Shown piece by piece: positions 1 through 6,020 of a stretch of 8,381 nucleotides of DNA (positions are counted from its first letter, which is position 1; each line of letters begins with the position of its first letter). A program made the position numbers and the translations under genes. Origin of the DNA: Candidatus Rokuibacteriota bacterium (lineage in GTDB: Bacteria; JAUVQV01); assembly GCA_030609125.1 (NCBI GenBank), contig JAUWCW010000077.1:1-8381 (forward strand), written 5' to 3'. The notes beneath the pieces are model-generated. The model was not told the origin of the DNA. It worked only from the letters and a program-made list of their open reading frames with translations, and searched no databases.

Positions 1-5
1 GCGGA

Positions 6-23
6 GGCGTACTGCTGTACGCC
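6..23. repeat. Perfect palindrome, possible dispersed intergenic element
   Basis: The sequence GGCGTAC-TGCT-GTACGCC forms a perfect 7-bp stem with a 4-base loop. It is followed by a GC-rich, non-coding stretch running to about position 60. No T-run follows on either strand, so it does not look like an ordinary intrinsic terminator. In style it resembles the repeated intergenic palindromes I recall from delta-type genomes (Geobacter and relatives), but that comparison is from memory and only one copy is visible here. The rest of 1-105 contains no gene that I can support. Confidence 0.45.
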
Positions 24-101
24 GCACAACCGAGTGAAGGCGCAACGCAGTCAGGGGCCAAAAGAGCCTCGTGAATAAGCTGGGGGAGAGCCCTTCCGTG
101 G

Positions 102-122
102 CCGGTCAGGAGCTGTGACCGG
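102..122. other. GC hairpin overlapping the stop codon of the sensor kinase
   Basis: CCGGTCA (102-108) and TGACCGG (116-122) form a perfect 7-bp stem around a 7-base loop. The TCA at 106-108 is the TGA stop of the minus-strand kinase, so the hairpin straddles the end of that gene. No U-tract follows in the kinase direction. It could slow RNA decay from the 3' end or act as a weak terminator, but this is unproven and could be chance in GC-rich DNA. Confidence 0.3.
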
Positions 123-1578
123 GGCCCTCTTTCGGAAGGGAGACGAAGAAGATACAGCCGCCCTCGGGGTTGTCCTCGACCCAGATTCTCCCCTCGTGCA
201 GGTCGACGACGCGCCGTGCGATCGCCAGCCCGAGGCCCGTACCCTGCACGCCCTCTTTCTGCAGCCGCTCGAAGCGGGTGAAGATCTTCTCCTTGTCGTC
301 GTCGGATATGCCCGGCCCGAAATCCTTGACGTAGACCTTCCAGTTCGGCCCGTCGTCCTCGATGCCGATCTCGACCCTCTTGCCCGCCGCCGCGTACTTC
401 ATGGCATTGGAGGTGAGGTTGACGAAGACGTCGCCGATCATGGTGTTTACCGTGGCGGGGTACTCCCCCTCGGCCAGATAGTCGACACGGATGCCGGTCT
501 CATCCGATCCGCAGTCGACGAGCAGCACCGACTCCCTGACGATCCTGTTCAGATCCTCACGGCTGCACTCGATTTCTTCCATCTCCTCCAGGCGGGAGTA
601 CTTGGAGGCGTTCTGTATCATCTCCGTCAGCCTGTTGTTGACGAGATCGATCTTGGCCGCCATGTCTCTCTTGCGGGGGTCCGTCTCCTCTTCGAGAAGA
701 TAGCTGACGTAGCACTTGATGACCCCCGTCGGATTCAGCAGATCGTGGCGCATGATGTCGATGAAAAGGTCCTTGAGCCGGTTGGATTCCTCCAGCTGCC
801 GGGCATAGCGCCGGGTGCTCCCCTCCGCCTGACGCCGTTCCCTGTCGCTGTGCACCAGCTCCCTGGTGCCGAAGAAATGGCCCAGCAGTCCCAGAAGCCA
901 GAGAAGCCCGTGGGCGAGGGAGAGGGTGATGATGTGCTGGCGTTCGATGACCCGAAAGGGGGCCATGGGCACGGCGACGCTGATCCCTCCCCGGATGTCT
1001 CCCGCCCGGTATCCCTGCGCGGCGTGACAGCGCAGACACCCCTCCACCACCAGCAGGGGGTGCATGAGCCGCATGTACTCCCGGCCGTCGATGAAGTCAA
1101 CCGAGCTGATCTTCCTGGCCCCTGCCTCGAAAGACGCGAGAGCCCCGCGCTCCCACTTGTCGGGGGCGTTCTGGGGACGGAGGGGGTTGAGGCTGGTTAT
1201 GTGGAGCATGCCGCCGAAGTCCGGACCCGCGATCTCGCTCGCCTGGCGGGTCATGTAGGCGGGGTTGATGAGCGTGAGCTTCTGTCCCGACGTCGTTTCC
1301 ACGTCCCGCTCGGGGACCGTCAGGTAGGGATTGGGCCGGCTCTTTTCGGTGACCCTGACGTAGACGCCGCCGTGCATGGTGTTCCAGCGGCGATAGATTA
1401 TGTCTTTCTCATGGGCCACCTCCGCCTGGATGGCGGCCTCCTGGAGGGTGTTCTTCCGGACCTGTCTGATGTTCCACGCGAGGGAGGCGAGGATGATGAG
1501 CGTCCAGGCGATGGCGACGGCTATGATAAACGCCCTGATGCTCAAGTGATCGGTCTTGATTATCCCGCCGCCGTTCAT
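106..1578 (-). CDS. Membrane sensor histidine kinase with periplasmic heme-binding Tll0287-like (DUF3365) domain
   Basis: A 490-residue two-component sensor kinase. In order: a membrane helix (about 15-36); a periplasmic Tll0287-like/DUF3365 domain (about 47-210) with the family's RRWN...HGGVYV...PNPYL segment and a heme c attachment site CLRCH (181-185); a second membrane helix (about 215-237); a coiled linker; and a cytoplasmic kinase core. The core has an H-box RHDLLNP (phospho-acceptor His278), an N-box NLTSNAMKYA (Asn391), G1 DFGPGIS (Asp419), an F-box IFTRFER and G2 GTGLGLAI (446-453). All catalytic boxes are intact, so it should autophosphorylate. Known for the family: a c-type heme reports redox state or a gas ligand; the signal here is not known. 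The ATG at 1578 is chosen because AAGGG lies 6 nt upstream. An in-frame ATG at 1662 lacks a ribosome site and overlaps the TATAAT box. No response regulator is adjacent in the window, so it is an apparent orphan. Confidence 0.93.
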   Translation of the reverse strand: MNGGGIIKTDHLSIRAFIIAVAIAWTLIILASLAWNIRQVRKNTLQEAAIQAEVAHEKDIIYRRWNTMHGGVYVRVTEKSRPNPYLTVPERDVETTSGQKLTLINPAYMTRQASEIAGPDFGGMLHITSLNPLRPQNAPDKWERGALASFEAGARKISSVDFIDGREYMRLMHPLLVVEGCLRCHAAQGYRAGDIRGGISVAVPMAPFRVIERQHIITLSLAHGLLWLLGLLGHFFGTRELVHSDRERRQAEGSTRRYARQLEESNRLKDLFIDIMRHDLLNPTGVIKCYVSYLLEEETDPRKRDMAAKIDLVNNRLTEMIQNASKYSRLEEMEEIECSREDLNRIVRESVLLVDCGSDETGIRVDYLAEGEYPATVNTMIGDVFVNLTSNAMKYAAAGKRVEIGIEDDGPNWKVYVKDFGPGISDDDKEKIFTRFERLQKEGVQGTGLGLAIARRVVDLHEGRIWVEDNPEGGCIFFVSLPKEGPGHSS

Positions 1579-1584
1579 TCTGAT

Positions 1585-1589
1585 CCCTT
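1585..1589 (-). promoter_or_regulatory. Ribosome binding site deciding the kinase start
   Basis: On the minus strand AAGGG lies 6 nt before the ATG at 1576-1578. The two in-frame ATGs further upstream (1594-1596 and 1660-1662) have no comparable Shine-Dalgarno sequence. This places the kinase start at 1578 and removes 28 residues of the longest open frame. Confidence 0.6.
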
Positions 1590-1653
1590 TCCCCATGCTG
1601 CCGGGGGCCCGCGTGGGGGTGCCGCGGAGGTCCCGCCCCGAAGTTCGCCGGAC

Positions 1654-1659
1654 ATTATA
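1654..1659 (-). promoter_or_regulatory. Probable -10 box of the sensor kinase promoter
   Basis: On the minus strand the sequence reads CATGTATAATGTC, with a perfect TATAAT at 1659-1654. It is an AT-rich island in otherwise GC-rich DNA. No good -35 hexamer is seen at 16-18 bp, so the promoter may need an activator or the TG immediately in front of the box. A start near 1647 would give a leader of about 70 nt before the kinase ATG. Confidence 0.55.
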
Positions 1660-1672
1660 CATGATCGGGGCC

Positions 1673-1701
1673 TTTTCACTTCCGGCGCGGTGTGGTATTA
1701 G
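1673..1701 (+). promoter_or_regulatory. Candidate promoter of the MscS-type channel gene
   Basis: TTTTCA (1673-1678, four of six matches to TTGACA) is separated by 17 bp from TATTAG (1696-1701, four of six matches to TATAAT). The -10 is preceded by TGG, an extended -10 arrangement. Transcription would start near 1708, about 50 nt before the channel ATG. It lies back to back with the kinase -10 box, so a regulator bound here could affect both genes. Confidence 0.4.
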
Positions 1702-1740
1702 GGATGGCGCACGGCAGCGCAGTCACGACACCGACAGCAG

Positions 1741-1750
1741 GGAGGCCTCC
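1741..1750 (+). promoter_or_regulatory. Ribosome binding site of the channel gene, inside a 10-bp palindrome
   Basis: GGAGG at 1741-1745 is the only Shine-Dalgarno-like sequence before the ATG at 1757. The 11-nt spacing is rather long. It forms half of the perfect palindrome GGAGGCCTCC. A hairpin with no loop cannot form within it, so it could instead be a protein site or chance. Confidence 0.4.
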
Positions 1751-1756
1751 GGGCAG

Positions 1757-2875
1757 ATGGATGCTTTACGCTCTTTTGAATGGGAACGGCTCGTCGCCGG
1801 CGACATGTCCTGGGCGGCCCAGATATTCGCCGCTGTCCTCGCGATCCTGCTGCTGAACTTCTTTCTTCTCCGCCTCCTCGATCGCGTTCACGCAAGTCTC
1901 ACCAGGACGGCAAACCCGTGGGACGACGCCTTTGTCGAGGCCCTGCGCCTGCCCCTGAGGGTCTTCGTCTGGCTGGCGGGCCTGACCTTCGTGGTTCACA
2001 TTGTCGAGTCCCAGACCGAAGGCGCGTCGGCGTTTTTCAGCAGCCTTGACCCGGTCCTCGACGTGGGCATCATCGCCGTCTTTGTCTGGTTTCTGATGCG
2101 TCTCGTGGAGCGGGTGGAGGAGAACCTGCTCCAGACGATGGAGGCGGCCGGCAAGAGTGTAGACAGGACCACGGCTGACGCCCTGGCCAAGCTCGTCCGG
2201 GCTTCGGTCGTCATCGCCGCCGCCCTGGTAATCATGCAGACCCTCGGGTTCAGCATCTCCGGACTCCTGGCCTTCGGCGGCATCGGCGGTATCGCTATCG
2301 GCTTCGCCGCCAAGGACCTTCTGGCCAACTTCCTGGGGGGTCTCATCCTTTTTTTCGACCGGCCCTTTGTCGTGGGGGACTGGATCCGCTCTCCCGACAG
2401 GGAAATCGAGGGCACCGTGGAGGAGATCGGCTGGAGGCAGACGAAGATACGCACCTTCGACAAGAGACCTCTCTACGTCCCCAACGGCTTCTTTCTCTCC
2501 ATGGCCATCGAGAACCCCTCCCGCATGAGCCACCGCCGTATCAAGGAAACCATCGGCGTCCGCTACGACGACCTGGACAAGATGGGCGCTATCACCGCGG
2601 AGGTGAGACAGATGCTGATCGGCCACCCGGAGATAGACGAATCCCAGACCCTGATGGTCAATTTCAACGCCTTCGCCCCGTCCTCCCTGGATTTTTTCAT
2701 CTACACCTTCACGCACACGACGGTGTGGACGGATTTTCACGTGATCAAGCAGGACGTGCTTCTGAAGATCGGGAAGATCATCGCCGCCCACGGAGCGGAG
2801 ATAGCGTTCCCCACCTCGACGGTGCACGTGCCGGAGAGGGTGAGAATTCAGGAAGAACCGGGCGCGGCGGACTGA
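1757..2875 (+). CDS. Small-conductance mechanosensitive channel, MscS family
   Basis: A 372-residue inner-membrane channel expected to open under membrane tension and release solutes during hypo-osmotic shock. Hydrophobic helices lie at about 19-40, 64-83 and 102-118. A long pore-lining helix at about 148-200 ends in the family hallmark GGIGGIAIGFAAKDLLANFLGG, rich in Gly and Ala for tight packing, followed by FDRPFVVGDWI. The MscS beta domain follows (about 203-250: GTVEEIGWRQTKIRTF..R.LYVPN), then the alpha/beta C-terminal domain to about 358. The length is somewhat above the E. coli MscS (286 residues) because of the extra N-terminal helix region. The ATG at 1757 is chosen since GGAGG lies 11 nt upstream; the next in-frame ATG (1805) sits just before the first helix with no ribosome site. 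The open frame extends upstream to 1556, but that part overlaps the divergent kinase gene and is not channel-like. Confidence 0.93.
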   Translation: MDALRSFEWERLVAGDMSWAAQIFAAVLAILLLNFFLLRLLDRVHASLTRTANPWDDAFVEALRLPLRVFVWLAGLTFVVHIVESQTEGASAFFSSLDPVLDVGIIAVFVWFLMRLVERVEENLLQTMEAAGKSVDRTTADALAKLVRASVVIAAALVIMQTLGFSISGLLAFGGIGGIAIGFAAKDLLANFLGGLILFFDRPFVVGDWIRSPDREIEGTVEEIGWRQTKIRTFDKRPLYVPNGFFLSMAIENPSRMSHRRIKETIGVRYDDLDKMGAITAEVRQMLIGHPEIDESQTLMVNFNAFAPSSLDFFIYTFTHTTVWTDFHVIKQDVLLKIGKIIAAHGAEIAFPTSTVHVPERVRIQEEPGAAD

Positions 2876-2879
2876 CTTT

Positions 2880-5800
2880 TCACCTTCTTTTTCTCCTCGG
2901 GTAGGCCGGAGACATCCCGGGGCCGGCCCGTTCGGGCTTCAGGTTCCTCGTCCATTCCGCCAGAAGGGAGTAGGCCACGGGGATGACAAAGAGGGTCAGG
3001 AAGGTGGAGAAGACGAGCCCCCAGATGAGGGAGGTCGCCAGGGGTTCCCAGACGGGCGACTCCCCTCCCAGGGCCAGGGACATGGGGAGCAGGCCGACTA
3101 TGGTCGTCAGGGACGTCATGATGACCGGGCGCATGCGGACTATGCCGGAGCGGACGATAGAGCGGTAGAGAGAGATTCCCGACGCCCTCCTCTTGTTGAT
3201 GAAGTCCACGAGAACGAGAGAGTCGTTGACCACGATTCCCGCCAGGGCGACGACGGCGACCATGGAGACGAGGGAGAAGGGGTGCCCGTTGACGAGGAGG
3301 CCCGTGATGACGCCGATGAAAGCGAACGGGACGGTGAGCAGAATGACCAGGGGCTGGAGAAAGGACTGGAACTGGATCCCCAGGATGGTGTAGATCACCA
3401 GGAGTGCGATGAGGAACGCCCGGCCGAGGCTCTCAAAGCTCTCCTGGGTCTTTTTGTATTCACCGCCCTGCTCGATGGTGAAACCCGGAAAGCGGGCCAG
3501 GAGGGCCGGGACTTCGGCGGCGAAGGCCTGGTTGGCCCGGACCGAGGTGGTCTTCTCCTTGTCCAGGTCGGCGGTAACGGTGACGGTTCGCTCAAAGTCC
3601 AGGTGGCGGATCTTCGACGGCCCGGGTACGAGAGATATCTCCGCCACGTTCTCCAGGGGGACCATCTCGCCTGATGGCGCGGCGATTCTCAGTGAGCGCA
3701 GGGTTTCGGCGGAGTTGCGGTCGGATTTCTCCAGCTTGACGATGATGTCTACTTCCTCGTCGCCGTCACGGAAGACCGAGGCCTTGCGGCCGTCGTTGGC
3801 CGCGCGGACTTCAATGCCTATCAGGGCGGGCGAGAGACCGTACCGGGCGGCCCGTTCGGGATCGACCTCGATGGTGAGCAGGTCCTTGCCCGGAATGTAA
3901 TTGTCCTTGATGTCCTTGGTGCCCGGTATCTCCGCCAGGATTCTCTTGATCTCCATGACGAGAGGCTCAACGCCGTCGAGGGTTCGACCCTTCACCTGTA
4001 CCGCCACCGGCGCACCCTCCGGCGGCCCGCCCTCGATCTTGTGGAACTCCACGGAGCGTATCCCCGGGATGACGCCGATCCGCCCCCGCAGGTCGTCGAT
4101 GATCTCGTCGATGGAACGGCGGCGTTCGTCTTTCGCCACGAGCTCGACCATGACCTCGCCGACGTTGGTCCCCCGGATGGTTTCGTCGTTTTCCTGGTAG
4201 ATGACGCCGGTCCGCCCGAAGACCGCCTTGACCTCTTCCGCGGGAAGGGTAAGGGCCTTTTCCTCGACACGGGCAAGCAGGGCGCTGGTGGCGTCGAGGG
4301 GGGTGCCCTCGGGGGCCTCCAGGCGAACGGAGAACTGGGGGATGTCGTCGTCGGGAAACATGTCTATTCCAAGATAAGGAACGAGCATGACGCCGACCAC
4401 CGCCAGGACCAGGACCAGGGTGAGCACCATGGTCCGGTTGCCCAGGGAGACGATGATGAGGCGCCGGTAGATCTTCAGGAGAAATCGGAAAACCGGATCG
4501 CCGAGGGGCGGCCTCTTCCGGGCCCTCCCGAAATCGGCGATGTGGCTCGGCAGGATGAAGAGGGCCTCCAGGAGGGAGGCGGCGAGGGCGATGGTGACGA
4601 TTTTCGGGATGACGCCCAGAAACTCGCCGATGATGCCGGTCATGATGAGCATGGGCAGAAAGGCGGCCATGGTGCTCGTCACCGAGGCGATGACCGGTGC
4701 GGCCACCTCGCCGGCGTACCGGGCGGCATCGAGAGGAGCAAGCCCCTTCTCCAGGTAGCGGTAGATGTTCTCGATGACGATGATGGCGTCGTCGACGACG
4801 ATGCCGAGCACCAGGACCAGCGCGAATATGGAAACGCCGTTGATCGACATTCCCGTCCACTTCATGACGGCAAAAGTGGCGAGGAAGGAGAAGGGGATGC
4901 CGAGGCCGGCAAGAACCGCGTTGCGCGTCCCCACGAAGAACATCAGCGTGAAGATGACGAGCACGAGGCCGATGAGGGCGTTGTTCCACAGGACACCGAG
5001 GGACTGGTCGATGAGGACGGTCATGTCGCCGACATAATCGACCCGGGGGGGGGACGGGATCAGGGACATCCGCTGCGTCACGATCGCTTTGGCGGCGGCG
5101 ACGACGGTGTGGGCGTCGGCTTCCTTCTCCTTGAGAACCGACAGGCTGACCGCCGGGCGGCCGTTTATCCGGGATTCGGTCGACGGGTCCTCGAAGGTGT
5201 CCTCGACAGTCGCCACGTCACGGACGCGGACGGTGTGGCCGGGGCGGAAGAAGAGCACGATGGTGCCCGGGATTTCCTCGACGGAGCGGTACTCCCCCAC
5301 GGTGCGCACCAGGGCCTCTTCCTCTCCGATGTCGACGGTTCCGGCGGGTATGTTCCGGTTGCGCCGTGACACGGCCTCGGCGACCGCCGAGAGGGAGAGG
5401 CGGTAGCGCTCGAGGCGGGAACGGTCCGCGCTGATCCAGATTTCCCTTTCCCTCACTCCGGCCAGGTTGACCGACGAGACGCCCGGGATGTCCTCGAGCT
5501 CGTCCTGGAGGTCCTCGGCGATCTCCTTGAGGTCGTGCTCCGCGATGGATCCCGACGAGAGGATGACGGAGATCATGGGTATCCCGCCGGTGTCCAGCTC
5601 TATGATCTGCGTGTCTTCGGTCTCCTCCGGCAGATCCTTGACTTTGTCGACCTCGTCCCGAAGGTCACGTACCCGCTCCTTGATCGGGGTCCCCGTGTCG
5701 AATTCGACGACGATGACCGAGAGGTTCTCCTCGGAACGGGAATAGACGCGGTTGAGGTCCTTGACGTTGCGAATCTCGTCCTCGAGGGGAATGGTGACAA

Positions 5801-6020
5801 GCTTTTCGACGTCTTCCGGCGTCGCGCCGGGGTAGGGAGTAATGACCACCGCCGTCTCGAAGGAAACGTCGGGGTTGATGTCCCGGGGAAGGGTGAAGAG
5901 GGCCCACAGCCCCACGACCATGATGATGACAAAGGCAAGGTTCGCCAGGACCGGCTGGCGGATGGAAAACTCGACGATCCAGTTGTAGTGGGGCGGCCTA
6001 TTGTTCGAGGGTGAGTTCAA
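2880..6020 (-). CDS. RND efflux permease, HAE-type (AcrB/MexB-like)
   Basis: A 1046-residue inner-membrane proton antiporter that would pump substrates from periplasm or membrane into the tripartite channel. The first helix (about 24-44) is followed by a periplasmic porter domain with the usual PGATPEDVE segment (64-72). Helices at about 342-500 contain VVDDAIIVIEN, with Asp410-Asp411 of the TM4 proton relay. A second half (about 530-1020) repeats the fold, with a second periplasmic loop containing GGPPEGAPVAV (664-674). In TM10 the AcrB relay lysine is replaced: GIVVNDSLVLVDF has Asn932-Asp933. Arg962 and Thr969 correspond to AcrB Arg971 and Thr978. There is no ATG near the start. A TTG at 6020 with GGAG 6 nt upstream fits best and overlaps the adaptor gene by 23 bp; TTG 6056 lacks a ribosome site. 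The Asp-Asp pair argues against a heavy-metal (CusA) pump, but the substrate is unknown. It is the last gene of the operon. Confidence 0.95.
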   Translation of the reverse strand: MNSPSNNRPPHYNWIVEFSIRQPVLANLAFVIIMVVGLWALFTLPRDINPDVSFETAVVITPYPGATPEDVEKLVTIPLEDEIRNVKDLNRVYSRSEENLSVIVVEFDTGTPIKERVRDLRDEVDKVKDLPEETEDTQIIELDTGGIPMISVILSSGSIAEHDLKEIAEDLQDELEDIPGVSSVNLAGVREREIWISADRSRLERYRLSLSAVAEAVSRRNRNIPAGTVDIGEEEALVRTVGEYRSVEEIPGTIVLFFRPGHTVRVRDVATVEDTFEDPSTESRINGRPAVSLSVLKEKEADAHTVVAAAKAIVTQRMSLIPSPPRVDYVGDMTVLIDQSLGVLWNNALIGLVLVIFTLMFFVGTRNAVLAGLGIPFSFLATFAVMKWTGMSINGVSIFALVLVLGIVVDDAIIVIENIYRYLEKGLAPLDAARYAGEVAAPVIASVTSTMAAFLPMLIMTGIIGEFLGVIPKIVTIALAASLLEALFILPSHIADFGRARKRPPLGDPVFRFLLKIYRRLIIVSLGNRTMVLTLVLVLAVVGVMLVPYLGIDMFPDDDIPQFSVRLEAPEGTPLDATSALLARVEEKALTLPAEEVKAVFGRTGVIYQENDETIRGTNVGEVMVELVAKDERRRSIDEIIDDLRGRIGVIPGIRSVEFHKIEGGPPEGAPVAVQVKGRTLDGVEPLVMEIKRILAEIPGTKDIKDNYIPGKDLLTIEVDPERAARYGLSPALIGIEVRAANDGRKASVFRDGDEEVDIIVKLEKSDRNSAETLRSLRIAAPSGEMVPLENVAEISLVPGPSKIRHLDFERTVTVTADLDKEKTTSVRANQAFAAEVPALLARFPGFTIEQGGEYKKTQESFESLGRAFLIALLVIYTILGIQFQSFLQPLVILLTVPFAFIGVITGLLVNGHPFSLVSMVAVVALAGIVVNDSLVLVDFINKRRASGISLYRSIVRSGIVRMRPVIMTSLTTIVGLLPMSLALGGESPVWEPLATSLIWGLVFSTFLTLFVIPVAYSLLAEWTRNLKPERAGPGMSPAYPRRKRR
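5045..5053. repeat. Nine-base G/C homopolymer inside the RND permease gene
   Basis: Nine consecutive G on the plus strand (nine C in the coding strand) encode Ser-Pro-Pro-Arg at about residues 323-326, in the periplasmic porter domain just before the second helix. The frame is intact as given. Tracts of this length are the kind that can slip in replication or be miscounted in sequencing. Confidence 0.7.

Noticed and set aside
115-1701. A 528-codon open frame on the plus strand opposite the sensor kinase
   Set aside because: It is the complement of a gene with all kinase boxes intact. Its translation is rich in Asp, Gly, His, Arg and Pro with no recognisable domain, the usual shadow frame in GC-rich DNA.
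1556-1756. N-terminal extension of the MscS frame upstream of 1757
   Set aside because: It overlaps the start of the divergent kinase and both promoters, is not hydrophobic in a channel-like way, and lacks a ribosome site.
1766-2827. A 353-codon minus-strand open frame opposite the MscS channel
   Set aside because: The composition is low-complexity Asp/Gly/Glu/His, with no motif, and it lies wholly inside the clear channel gene.
4041-5369. A 442-codon plus-strand open frame opposite the RND permease
   Set aside because: Extreme Asp/Gly/Glu/His bias and full overlap with a strongly recognised permease; it is a complementary-strand artefact.
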